Part shown: piece by piece, positions 23,090 to 34,246 of the stretch
Layout of the letters: each line of letters opens with the position of its first letter
Position numbering within the stretch: position 1 is the first letter of the stretch
Origin: Lantana camara
Taxonomy: Eukaryota; Streptophyta; Magnoliopsida; Lamiales; Verbenaceae
DNA: 64,000 nt
Direction of reading: 5' to 3'
NCBI GenBank assembly: GCA_037501455.1
Contig: CM074858.1
Coordinates: 49,039,001 to 49,103,000, forward strand
The notes under the pieces: model-generated
What the model was told of the DNA's origin: nothing
What the model saw: the letters and a program-made list of their open reading frames with translations, nothing else
Databases searched by the model: none
Program-made: the position numbers and the translations under genes

Positions 23090-23260
23090 TGATTTGCATG
23101 CATGAAATTTTATTAAAGTTATAAATGCATGCATGTATTAGCTTAGTGCATGGGATTGCATGCATATTAATTTTCTTTTGCATGCATAAATATGGTTGTT
23201 GTTGGATAGAAAATATTACTGCATGCATGTTATTATTGCATGCATGAGCTACGTATGCAT
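23090..23260. promoter_or_regulatory. Dense cluster of GCATGCATG (RY-type) motifs in LTR B1
   Basis: About seven CATGCA-containing palindromic motifs occur within 170 bp, followed by (AT)n at 23268-23297. CATGCA(TG) is the known RY element bound by plant B3-domain proteins such as ABI3, FUS3, LEC2 and VAL1. The cluster is conserved in B2 (about 36095-36265) and partly in B3 (about 43515-43625). Function here is inferred from the motif only. Confidence 0.5.
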
Positions 23261-23266
23261 GTATTA

Positions 23267-23303
<37 letters not shown>

Positions 23304-24432
23304 TATAATATAGTATATGTATGTATATTTATTATATATTTATATATGTTTATTAAATATTAATTGTTATTTGATTCAATTGAATTATAGAATTTAATTG
23401 TTACCTATTTCATGTTTTATTTAATTTCCTAAATTTAATTGAATGTATTTAATTGTTTATTTTCTAATTGTAAATGCGATTGAATGTGTTTAATTGTTTG
23501 TGTTCTAATTTAAATGTGATTTAACTTGTACTATGATTATATTTGAAATTCTTGAATTAATTTGATTGAAAATGTAGAATTATGAATTCGAATGAAAGTG
23601 AACGCTTTTAATGTTGAATGAAAGTGAACGACTTGATTATATAATTTAAATTTCTTTGACGTGAAATGTGAAGGATATGAACTCGTTTAAATACGAATGC
23701 TTCATTGAATAAATGAATTGAATGTTTATATATCTTTAAAACTTTAATAGTTCACATGAACGTGTTCATTACATTATAGCATCTCTTATACATTCATATT
23801 ATAATCATTTCATTGACGAGCGTCTTATTTGGTCATATTGAGTCTCACTTCACCTCTCTTGCACAGATTTTGAGTCCGTTGGAGACGAGGCCGGTCTATG
23901 AGGCTCGTGTGTTCTCCTTGTTGCCGTTTAAGGTGGGTTTCTCTCCTACTTAGATAAAACGACCCGATATATCTCCCTATATGAAAAGTTTTAAGCCAAA
24001 GTAATACGATATATATATATTGAGTCTTTTCTCGAGTAAATGATTGCAAACGTAAAGCCCTTATTTCATGAATCCTACCTAATGTTTTGGCGAGAATGAA
24101 TGAATGTTCACAATGAATGGGGCCTAGGGACTTGGTGTGAGTGGTGACCCGAGGGGGCAAGGGTTGACGGTGATCCCTCACACTAGTCCCACCAATGAAC
24201 GGCGTAAACGGACCCCGTTAGGAGTTAGCGAGGAATGGACACTGAGTGCCATCTGGGGAGTCATGTTCCCCTTTTGGTCAATGAATGGGTGGATGGGCCT
24301 TGCAAACCCGCCACCAACCCGGAGGAAGAAGGTGTAAATGTTATTGAATGCGCACGAAAGATTGAAATGCATAAAAAGAATGAATGAATGAATGTTAATG
24401 AATTACACGAGGTGTTGGTTGGAGATAATGCA

Positions 24433-27400
24433 TGTGACGCCCCGCTTCTCGGTCAAGGTAAAGTTTGGTACGAGAGTGCACGATTTACCTTTCTTTGCAT
24501 GAAGTATGTGAATAATATGCCTTAATTGACCGTTATGCTTGAACTTATGTGGAATATATGATTTGTATGAAATACGTGACTAATTGATGTGTTAATTATG
24601 TGCTCATATTGTTCTTATTGTGCTTTGATAACATGCTTTATGCTTAAACAAAACAATGTGCTTATTTGGACGTTGAAGCATAATTTAGGGACTAAAAGGT
24701 AAATTTATTTTCCAAGCCTGAAACTGGATAGAACTTAATGAAATTGAGTAGATAATTCGATTACGAGTTCGTGGGTTTTTGAATCGCTCGATTTGGAGAT
24801 CGGACGAAGAAGTTATGGCCATTTTACGAAAAGTCAACCTTTTAAGCCTTTAAATGTTGACCTGCGACCCAATTTCAATTCTGACCCAATTTGAGCCCCA
24901 ATTTCACCTAAATCCGACCCGTATGACCCGCTCCATGACCCTATATGGCTGACCCAATTTACAAAATCAGATTTAACACACCCAAAACCCATTCTTACGT
25001 TATTTCAAGATTGAAACACACTCTCTCCCTCACTTTTCTCAAGAGACCATCCATATTCTCTCAAGAACTTCAAGCCATCTTCAAGAGCCAAGAGTGGAGA
25101 CTAAATTTGGAGATTCAAGACTAAAGAACAAGATTCCCTCTTCCATTTTCAGCTCTTAAGGTAAGAAATGCTTGAATGCTTATGTGGGTCTTCTTCTTTG
25201 AACTTGAAGCTTGAGTTTGAAATCTAGGGTTCTTGGTTAGATGGATTAAATCCGAATTTTATGATGGAAATATGTTTCTTATGATGTTGGGAGTGATTTG
25301 ATGTAAAAATTTCTTATTTTCATGCTTGTTTGAAGAAACCACCATTGTTGACCTTTGAAGCTTTTATGAAGAATTCTTGTATGTTCATGTTCTAGCTTGT
25401 TTTAGCTTGATTTGATGATGGATTCTTGTTCCTTATGTGTTCTTATGGAGAATGTGATAGATTTCCTACAATTTCTTGCAATGATTGTTGATTTCACCAT
25501 TGTTATGCTTGAAGCTTTCTTGAAACTTGTAGAAGATGAAGTTCTTGCATGAATTGTTAGATTTCTTGATGTTTAAATGATCCTAAATGCTTTATTATGT
25601 AACTTGATGATTTATGATGCTTATTTGTGGTTTTGGAAGCTTAATTTCATGTTTTGGGGTGTTTTGAACTCATTCCCGTCGAGTTTGTAGTTGTTGTCAC
25701 GTTTTTTTTAAGTTCTAGGCAGAATCCGCTAGGGTGGATTTTTGCTGTGTAAAAAATCCATGGGGGTGGATTTGAGGCAGTAGCTCTAGACCAAATCCGC
25801 GAGGGTGGATTTTTTGTGAAGGAAAATCCATGGGGGTGGATTTTCCCCAGCCTTGTTTTCTTGATTCGTTTCACTTGTTTTGTTTCTCGTTTGTTCCTTA
25901 CTTATTTATATTATGTCTCTAATGTATTGTGACCTCGTTATATGTTGTGACATCTCATGTATACCTTATATTATGATCTTTATACCTCAATCATGCTTAA
26001 GTTATCTTAATTGGCTAAGTTATTTGTTTAATTAAATTGTGTTAAGTATGATTCATATGTCGCTTATTACTTATAACTTGGGAAATTGATATATGACTTA
26101 TATGATGCAATATGATCATAATTGCCAATCTATACCATCGTTGAACATTCCTTGCACGCCATTAACATATTGGCATTCATGTCCAAGCCGTGCGTCGTCT
26201 TGTTGGGTTTCGAGTCGAGTCTTACCTTTGTTGGTACGTTGTCTTATTAGGTGGTGAGTCTCCGGACATGTAACCTTCCTTTTTCGTGCTTGATCTTCGA
26301 GGTTCTTGGTAAAGGTGAGGAGCTATAATATAAAAATGTTTTCTAAAACTATGGACACATATGGCCTCTCATATTTATTGGTTTTAAACTCCCGTTTTCG
26401 AAATGTATATGTAGGCATTATAAGCCAAGTTTTGTGAGCATTGCTCGTATTATGGATATTTGCTTATGGAAAACGGTTTACAAGTAAAACTTGAGTTTTG
26501 GTATATGGGATAGATACCCAAAATGGTTTTGGAACTTTCATTTGAGTATTATGTACGTGTGAGTTGTGTAGCGAGCCTTTGTTATACCTTGCAAGGACGC
26601 TTGCTTGGTCGGTTCTTTTGATAGCGCTCGGGGCAGAGTAAGCGGTGATGCCGGGAACGCAAGGGCGGACGGTTGATCCCTTATGAAGTACCCACTTTTG
26701 GACAAGTTTACTAAGACTCCGAGGAGGATTCGGGGTTAAGGTAGGCTTGGGGGAAGGTCAGTTTCATGGACCCACTTCTCCATGGTTCTTTTGCGATGAT
26801 CGGGGGGTGCACACCCTCGACATCAACGGTGTTAAAGATGGATTGATTTGATTTCTTTTGGTTTGGGAAGTAAGGATGGAGTGCTCGTACTCGCCGAGCC
26901 GGTGCTTCGGTTCATGATTCGATTTTTATAAAACTTGCATTGTTTTCCAAAAGAATTCGGATCATGAACATCTTTGATTTGAGCATGCATTGACCTCTTA
27001 TATTTAAACTATGTAATCTTCTCCTCACCGGTTCCGTTTGAACTGACCTTCTTTACCTTTCGTGTCCGCAGGTTGCGTTTTGGAGTCTTGCTAGGCGGGG
27101 TCTTGCTTTGAGAGTTGTGTCGAGTCTAGCTTGTACTCGTTGTGTCTTTACATACTTCATATTTATGTCGCTTATGTTTTGGATTTATGGATTTAGAATG
27201 TATGATGTTATTATGCTAGTTTGGACCGTGTTGGTCACTAGGATGATTTTACTTTTCGTATTTTGAGCATTACGTGTTGGACCGTGACGGTCATCTACTT
27301 GTTGAATATATATTTCTCTTAGACCTTGTTGAATGTATTTTAATTCGAGCTTCCGCATACTTGTGATTGTTTACCAGCTTTGCGAGTCTAGTACCGCCTA

Positions 27401-27521
27401 GCTAGGATGTCCGTTTGTCACCGCTTGCTTCGATCTTGGCGGGTATATGGATAGCAATTCTATATACAAGCTAGGTCCCAAGCGCGGGATAGGCGTGGGA
27501 TGCCCTTGTTGGGGCGTTACA
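24433..27521 (+). mobile_element. Solo LTR of family D with perfect 5-bp duplication
   Basis: It is a 3089-bp unit starting TGTGACGCCCCG and ending GGGGCGTTACA, inserted in LTR B1. The direct duplication ATGCA lies at 24428-24432 and 27522-27526, and the empty site is visible in B2 and B3. No primer-binding site or polypurine tract is inside, so it is a solo LTR. Its start and end do not follow the others exactly, but it has a donor TTAAG|GTAAGA (25161), four hairpins (25723-25846), a CAAGGGCGGACGG motif (about 26662), an acceptor CCGCAG|GTTG (27071) and GCTAGGCGGGG. Orientation is inferred from those motifs. Confidence 0.9.
25723..25846. repeat. Four AATCC...GGATT hairpins in solo LTR D
   Basis: Sites lie at 25723-25740, 25754-25773, 25793-25812 and 25821-25846. 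The longest has 10-bp arms GGAAAATCCA / TGGATTTTCC around TGGGGG. Two copies have CGAGGG- or CTAGGG-type cores. The arrangement (short arms around a G-rich core) is like families B and C, but the arm sequence is unrelated. Confidence 0.9.
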
Positions 27522-28141
27522 ATGCACGCCCACTCACCGGGCCATTATTGACCTAATGTTAATGAATCGTTATAATCCCTTTTGATGATTTCTATTCACC
27601 CACTTGGGAAATTCTTTAAAACCTCACTTGGGATTATAGCTTGCATGTGATTGTTTAAATATTGTCGTACATTATATTACGCCCTGCTTTTATACCCACC
27701 AGTCCCTTTTGGACTGAACCCGTTTGGCTTTCAGTTGTTTGGTGCAGGTGTCAAGGGAGCTAGGCGGGATTTCGAGTCATAGGTCTTGCTTTTGCTTTTA
27801 ACCCTTGTATTTTGGTTTTAAACTCACATATTGCACTTTTGATCATTGTATATGAATGTTATTATGGAGCGTACTTGTTTTGAGCCGTGACGGCCATTAC
27901 TGATGTATATGACTTATTTTTGGAGCGGTGACGCTTACTGTACGTATATATGATGTATGTTCATTCATGGCTTCCGCTTTAATGTTTATTCTGATTTTAT
28001 GGTTCAAGGGTTAGTCCCGCCTAGCATAGAGTGTGTGTATGTCCCCGTTCGCTGTGATTTAGCTCGGGTATGGATCGTCCATTTCATATTCGGGTCAAGT
28101 CTCGGTGCGGGGGATGTCGTACCTTGCACTGGGGTGCTACA

Positions 28142-29984
28142 TCCTTAAGTGGTATCAGAGCCTCGGGTTGCAAAACCCGGGCTCTCGTGTCGTGTGGGTC
28201 CGTCTAGGTCGTTCGACATAGGAACTACGTGATAATATGTGTATTACATTGAGTTTGAACATAAAATTGTCTTTCCTTTTAATCTTGTTGAATTACTTGT
28301 TGCATTTCACATTGAATCCGTGCCTTTCGTGTTGAATATGTGCCATGAGCATGTACTAATCGCATGCATATATCCTTGAAATAAGTTATGAATTACAGGA
28401 TATGAAGATACTATCAAACCACGGTCACGTATCATGCTAACAACGCCTTACTGCAAGTTCTTTCTGAGGCATGGAGGATAGGAATGTTGCATCGGGGAAA
28501 GATATAGAGAATTCGAGAGGCGCAGTCCTTATAGATAGAGTTAGAGTTCAAGGGATAGGAGCTGAAATGGAAGTTTGACTTAAGAAGATGCAACTATACA
28601 GGGATATTCGTAGAAATAGGAATTGATCGGGGAAATATTTATGACTCCAAAGGTTGACATATGCGGCCTCTTACATAAGAAGCCATAATTGGAGCCAACG
28701 GGATCGTTCAACCTAAGGAATGAAGTAAACACACCTTGAAGGTATTTTAGTCCCAGATTCGGATCATTGAAGAGGTGTTAATAACCACGAAAAGTCAAGA
28801 TAAAATGGGTTCGGTAGAACTTATGAACTAAGGGTCGACAAAGAAGGATTTCTAACTACGCCTAGTGATTAGAAATTGGGTTTGTTCAAGCTAAGGCTGG
28901 GAAGAGTTGGATTTAGGTGCTCTGGATGTCGATTACTGATGGGAAAAGAGTCTTGAAGGGAGCAGAGAGAGAGGCAAGTAATTGTGTGAATACAAATTTA
29001 GGGAAGGTGACGATATTGAGGAAAGGATTTGAGTTCGTTTTTCCAAATCCAAGCTGAATTGTCATGTGGTGAAGTTAAATTTGTAGATATGGAGCAACAA
29101 ATGGGAAAGATAAGGAAAGGTAAAGACTGGTTGAAGGATTATTCTCGGGGAGAGACTCTTTGCAAGGAAATCCTGCGCTCAAGTATAAGCAATTGTAGGT
29201 GAATTAAACTCATAAAGGATAAGCATGAGAGTCTTGATCACGGTGATGGCGAGAAGTAGGTTTCAGAATTACATTGGGGTTCATTTTGTAAGAGAATTTG
29301 AGCAACGTTGAAGGGCGATTCTCTGGGGTAAATGGAGAGGCTAATTCAATGGATGTCGAAGAAATCAGGGATCGTGAAATTTCAATTCCGGACAGTGGAA
29401 GATATAAGTGATGCACAGGATTCTTGGAAATCTTGAAGACCGTGGGAAAGACGAAGCATGATCAGCAAGTCAAAGTAACCTCGTGCTTGGAGGAACGAGA
29501 GAAAGCTACCGAGCTAACAACTTACCCCATTGGTGACAGGTTCCAAAACATTCATAACACGTGCATCATACTTCACATCGATTATTTATTCTTCTTTATT
29601 TATGCTCGTGCGCGCATTTCTATTTGATTTCGTTGCTCTAAGGTGTTGCATATTTCATTGTCGCAAGTGTGCCACATGCATCGTCATTTTAACCCGACAT
29701 GCATTTTAGTGTTTACTTGGTAGGAAATTCTTTCACCTCACTTATCAAGTATCTTTTCGACTGACCACCTCTGAGTTAAGAGGAAAAAGAAATAATAGGG
29801 TAACACCTAACCAGGAAGATGACTTCGGTAAATAAAGAACTTCAAGTAAGGGATAAGATGGTGAAAAGGAACTCCGAAGGAACGTGAGATTAGATTTGTT
29901 CTCGAGGGTGTTGTGATCGAACAAGAATAGAGAAGGGGGTTTCGATTACCAAGGGAATTAAAAGGGAAGATGAGAGGTATAAAT
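28142..29984 (+). mobile_element. Internal domain following LTR B1, truncated
   Basis: It is nearly identical to the B2 internal domain from 38467 to about 40308. No recognisable gag or pol is present; the longest ORF is 75 codons. Homology stops near 29985, where LTR C1 begins. Confidence 0.88.
28150..28161 (+). promoter_or_regulatory. Primer-binding site following LTR B1
   Basis: TGGTATCAGAGC starts eight bases after the TGCTACA end of LTR B1. It is a perfect match to the usual plant initiator tRNA-Met site. Confidence 0.92.
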
Positions 29985-32900
29985 ATTGCACACTAATTAT
30001 GCAAAGTCAAACCTGCACACTAAAAGATTGGGGAGGGAGAGGGTCAGTCTCTAGAAGACTGAGTGAGCAGGAGCGATATACATATATAGAAACATGCACA
30101 TGCAAGTCATAAATTCCAAACAAGGTTTTATTTGAAATTAGTTCCCTAAAAGGGGAAGAGAATGATTAATCAATGTTCGGATTTTATGACTAATCATATT
30201 AATTCATTATATTCATAAATCATACATAAACATAAGGCTCGGCGAGTGAGCGTGCACAATCTCCAACCAAACTCCGGCCGTGTACAACAAATATCATTAA
30301 TATGTTGATTAGGTGTTCATGCAATATATCATAATACATGCAGACCATATATCATAAATCATAATCGTTTGGGCAATCCGTGTCCCGGCCTTCCCGCACG
30401 GTGCATAATCATAACATAACATAACATAAATCATAAATCATTTCCAACCTTCTTCCTCCGGGTGGTGGAAGGGTTAGCAAGACCCGACCACCTCATACAT
30501 GGGCCAATGGGGTTTCATGACTCCCCCAAGGGCACTCAGCTCCCATTCCCCGCTAAACCTCCTAGCGAGGGCCGGTATCGCCGTACATAAGTTAGAACTA
30601 GTATATGGGATCCCTGTCAGCCCTTGCTTCCTCGGTTAGCCACATATACTAAGTCCCGGGGCCCGTACAATCATAAATCATAAATGTGTCTCGCCAAAAC
30701 ATATCAATTCATAAGAATCAAAACATAATCCATAAATCAGTTGAAAAGGATTTACTCGATCAATAATTACTTGGTACGTTCATTTGAAAACCATATATAA
30801 CTATATTAGGTTTTTGGCCAAAGCTTGACACATACGGTTGTAGGGTTTTATACATAACTAGAACGAAAACACCCTCACCTGAACCGTGACGAAACAAGGA
30901 TACGAGTAACCAGGTGCCGAAGGATCAAGATCTCTCCACCCTGGAGATAAACTGAATAAAGACAACATGACGTGTTCGTGAGACTCAAGACTCTAAATGA
31001 ACCATATATGACACACGGCAATGCTCAAGCATGATATGAAGGCATAAAGATGATATTAGGTCATGAAAGTGTTCATGTGCACTATTAAGGCATTTAAATC
31101 GTATAACCACGTCATTCACTTATTTATTCATTTTCATTCAATTCGTCAATTCATATCTCCAATCAATTTAATTCAAGAATTCAAATAGGAGCATAGAACA
31201 TGTTCAAGCTCTCCCAACATGCTACTACATACTTCATATTACATAAGGTAGCATATTTCCAAGGTTTGACAACAAGAAGGAATCATATGCTATAGAAAAT
31301 GAGTTACGCGATTCATAAACGACATATAAACACACATAAACGGCATTAAGCAAAAGCATGCCTATAACTCATCCAAATGCCATGAAATTAAACCACAATA
31401 CTCTCAACATATAGGAAAACAAGTTCATAGTTCATCACAAAAGGAGATCAAGTCATTAAGGAGGTGAAACAAATCAAAAACCGAAAAGGAAGCAACAAGG
31501 ACTACGCAAGGGAAGGGACACGGGGGTGTCACCCTTCTTAGCCAAACTGAGCCACGACCGTGGCTCAGTACAGACCTGCCCAGAAGGTGTGACACACCCG
31601 TGTCTCACACTTAAGTGTAAATGAGACACGGGGGTGTCACGGTACAGAACTTGAAACTTTCACAGAGTTTTACCGGAAAAACTGATCTCATACCAAATCA
31701 ATCCAAAAGCATACCAAATCAACTCAAAATTCTATGAAACTTAATATACAACATATTTATCATGTTAGGAACATATTTCATTTAGAGTGAAAAGGCTAAA
31801 TCACACATTAAGAGCATCTAAATCATGCGGCAAAACTGGGTCGCCAAAATCGCACATAAGAGCCCTATTGTTTCAATCAGCCATGATCAAGTACTTAGGG
31901 GTTGAATTTGGATCTGAAACTTTGGGGAATGCATGCTAACATACTAAAAAAATAATATACTTCATATATATGCAAAATGGCACGAATTAAAGCACATTAG
32001 GGTGACCAACAACCACACAATTGTAACAGCAGCAAGTCTGTCAAAGATCATGCATAAGAACAGGCCATGTCTTTCGGTTTTGAGGCTTAAAATGGATCCA
32101 AATACTTAAAACATGAATGTTAACATATAGAGTAATGAGTGTACATAATATCCATGCAATTTCACATGAAAATAAGATCATTTGATCAAGCAACAAAGCA
32201 AAATGAACAGCAGCAGTTCGAAAAACAGGGGAAGCAGTTTGATCATCAAGTTTGGAGCTCCATATCTCATAATTTCATCAAAGGGTCAAGAGATAAAATC
32301 CTCCTAATAACATATACTATCAGTTAGGAAAGAAATAGGCCAAGAAACAAGCTCATATGATCATGTATAAGCAAGAAAATCAGCTACACAAGCAAATAGG
32401 TCACATGAGCAAAAATCCCTAAAAGTTCATACCAAACTCATCACCCAAACCCTAATCAAATCTGATCCAAATCATGATGTAAGTAGATTAAATCAAGCAT
32501 AATAGAGTAAAGAATACAAAAATATTCATACCTTGAAGATTAGAAGAAGAAGGGAGGTGATTTGAGCTCAAAATCACAAGAATGGCCAAGGGTTTTCTCT
32601 CCTTTCTTCTCTCTTTCCCTCTCGATCAGTTGCAGCTGCAAGGGGAGATATTTTGGCTCGGTTTTTGCTGCTAAAAGGGAGGATAGAGGGTTAACTCAAG
32701 GTACACAAGTCATGGTTAAGCTTTGGTTAGGTTAGGTTGAGTAAAAAGGGTCCCACCATGAAGACTAGTCAACAAAAGGAGCTCTTCTTGCACGAGTTGT
32801 CCATTACGGTTTGATTTCGAAGGTCTTAATGATTTCAAAAAGGTATGAGGCTTGTTCCGTTGTCTCCGAATCATCGATACGAAGGTAACGGAGGTGACGG

Positions 32901-33461
32901 AATTCGAATCCGAATTCCCGAGCTCAAGATATCACGTACGGAACCAAGGGTGCGCTAATTGCTCGTTAGCCCCCGACTTGGTTCTACAATCAAAATTAAA
33001 TTCGTTAACACATCAAATGAATCCGAAAACATAATCCGAGCATATAGGCATGTTCATAACACACATATTTACGACATACTAAATTTCCATACCATTCCGA
33101 TATCATTACATATAAGAACGAAGTACAAATAGAACACTCATGCGCATGAATGAATTCATAACGTTATAAATTAATTACTAAAACTTAAATCCCATTTTAA
33201 TTAAATTAAAACCAACTAATAACATGTTGAAATTAATTAACAGAATTAGCGAAATAGTTAAGGTAACATGAACCCTTAATTAAGAAATTAAACGCTAAAT
33301 ATCAAGTTGAAATAAAATGAATTAAATTAAAGTAACAATAGTTTATAGTTTAAATCAAATGTAAACATTTATAAACAATTAATCATATAATTAAATAATT
33401 AAATTGCGCAATTTATAAAAAAATACGCCACATTATTTAACTGAAAAACTGGGGCGTTACA
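29985..33461 (-). mobile_element. Truncated LTR C1 (family C), - orientation
   Basis: On the - strand it starts TGTAACGCCCCAG (33461) and aligns with solo LTR C2 to about 30000, where it is cut. About 430 bp of LTR 3' end are lost, together with about 560 bp of the B internal domain (matching about 40305-40863). A single deletion removing both is the simplest reading. It carries the C hairpin cluster (31511-31640), the GCAAGGGCTGACAGG module (about 30370-30700) and the donor TTCAAG|GTATGA. The first 15 bases after the break are unassigned. Confidence 0.85.
31511..31640. repeat. Four hairpins in LTR C1
   Basis: GGGACACGGGGGTGTCACCC, then ACTGAGCCACG-AC-CGTGGCTCAGT (11-bp arms), then GTGTGACACACCCGTGTCTC, then GAGACACGGGGGTGTCAC. 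In C2 (49934-50065) the same cluster has GAGCCACGGGCGTGGCTC. The first, third and fourth share the ACACGGG-type core with family B. Confidence 0.88.
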
Positions 33462-34246
33462 GTTATCTTCAATGGTAGGTTAGGTTTTGGTATGGGTAAA
33501 GGAAATAACTATGGATCTGAAATTCGGGATGGATGATCAAGGGGATTCGGGGAGGTCAAGCTCGGTTAATTAAAAAGAGTTGGTTGGTCGAATGAAGATT
33601 AAGGGAAATGACGAGAGATCGAAGAAGACTAGAAACAGTACAAGTCAGAAGGGAATCAAGAATGAAATCCTTAGAGGATCTATCAATTGCTTGGTTGGGG
33701 TACCCTGAAGAGCTTAAAGACAAGTCGCGCATTGAATTAACTTTCGGGGCAGACCACGCTTTGGACAACGAAACTTACCATTCTGAATTATGCAACTACA
33801 GTGAACGGTACCTGAAGCATCCATGATACACGCATCCATGCGAATTTAATTCGAATAGTTTTCTGCTATATGCTTTGATTCCCTATCATGTTAACTTGGA
33901 AAAATTGTTGATCAACGTGGATGATATCTATTACCTGCTTTAGGCGTTTTACGTGATTTGAATTATTGTTTTGTGTTGTGTTGCTCGGGAGTATTGGAGA
34001 CTTCCTTGCTTTGTTGTTATTTGTAAGAGACGGGGATTCTCTTATTTTCGTTCGAGAGACGGGGTGCTCTCTTTGCTTGCGAGAGACGGGGTTCTCTCTT
34101 TGCTGTTTTTGAGAGACGGGGTTCTCTCTTTGTTGTTTGAGAGACGGGAATTCTCTCTTTGTTGTCTGTGAGGAACAGGGTTCCTTCATTAATTGTTTTC
34201 AGACAGATAGTGAATCCGAGGACCGATTCTTTTAAAGGGGAGAGGT
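33462..34246 (+). mobile_element. Internal domain between LTRs B1 and B2, 3' part
   Basis: It matches 40864-41677 of the complete B2 internal domain. It includes the GAGAGACGGGG hairpin cluster (34024-34190), the pre-PPT sequence GAATCCGAGGACCGATTC and the polypurine tract before LTR B2. Here the tract reads TTTTAAAGGGGAGAGGT, one base changed from B3. ORFs of 72 (+) and 70 (-) codons recur at 40959-41229; they match no family I recognise and overlap each other on opposite strands. Confidence 0.85.

Larger units (their letters stand above)
21293..28141 (+). mobile_element. LTR B1 (family B), interrupted by solo LTR D
   Basis: It starts TGTAACGCTCC and ends GGGGTGCTACA. Without the D insertion and one duplication copy it is 3755 bp. 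In order it has a candidate donor CAACAAG|GTAAGC (GT at 22196), three GACAC-GGGG-GTGTC hairpins (22846-22970), a run of GCATGCATG motifs and an (AT)n tract (23090-23297), the GGCAAGGGTTGACGG module (about 24089-24340), insertion D, and a candidate acceptor GTGCAG|GTGTC at 27747. It is non-coding. ORFs in the hairpin region recur in B2 and B3 because of DNA homology. Confidence 0.88.
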
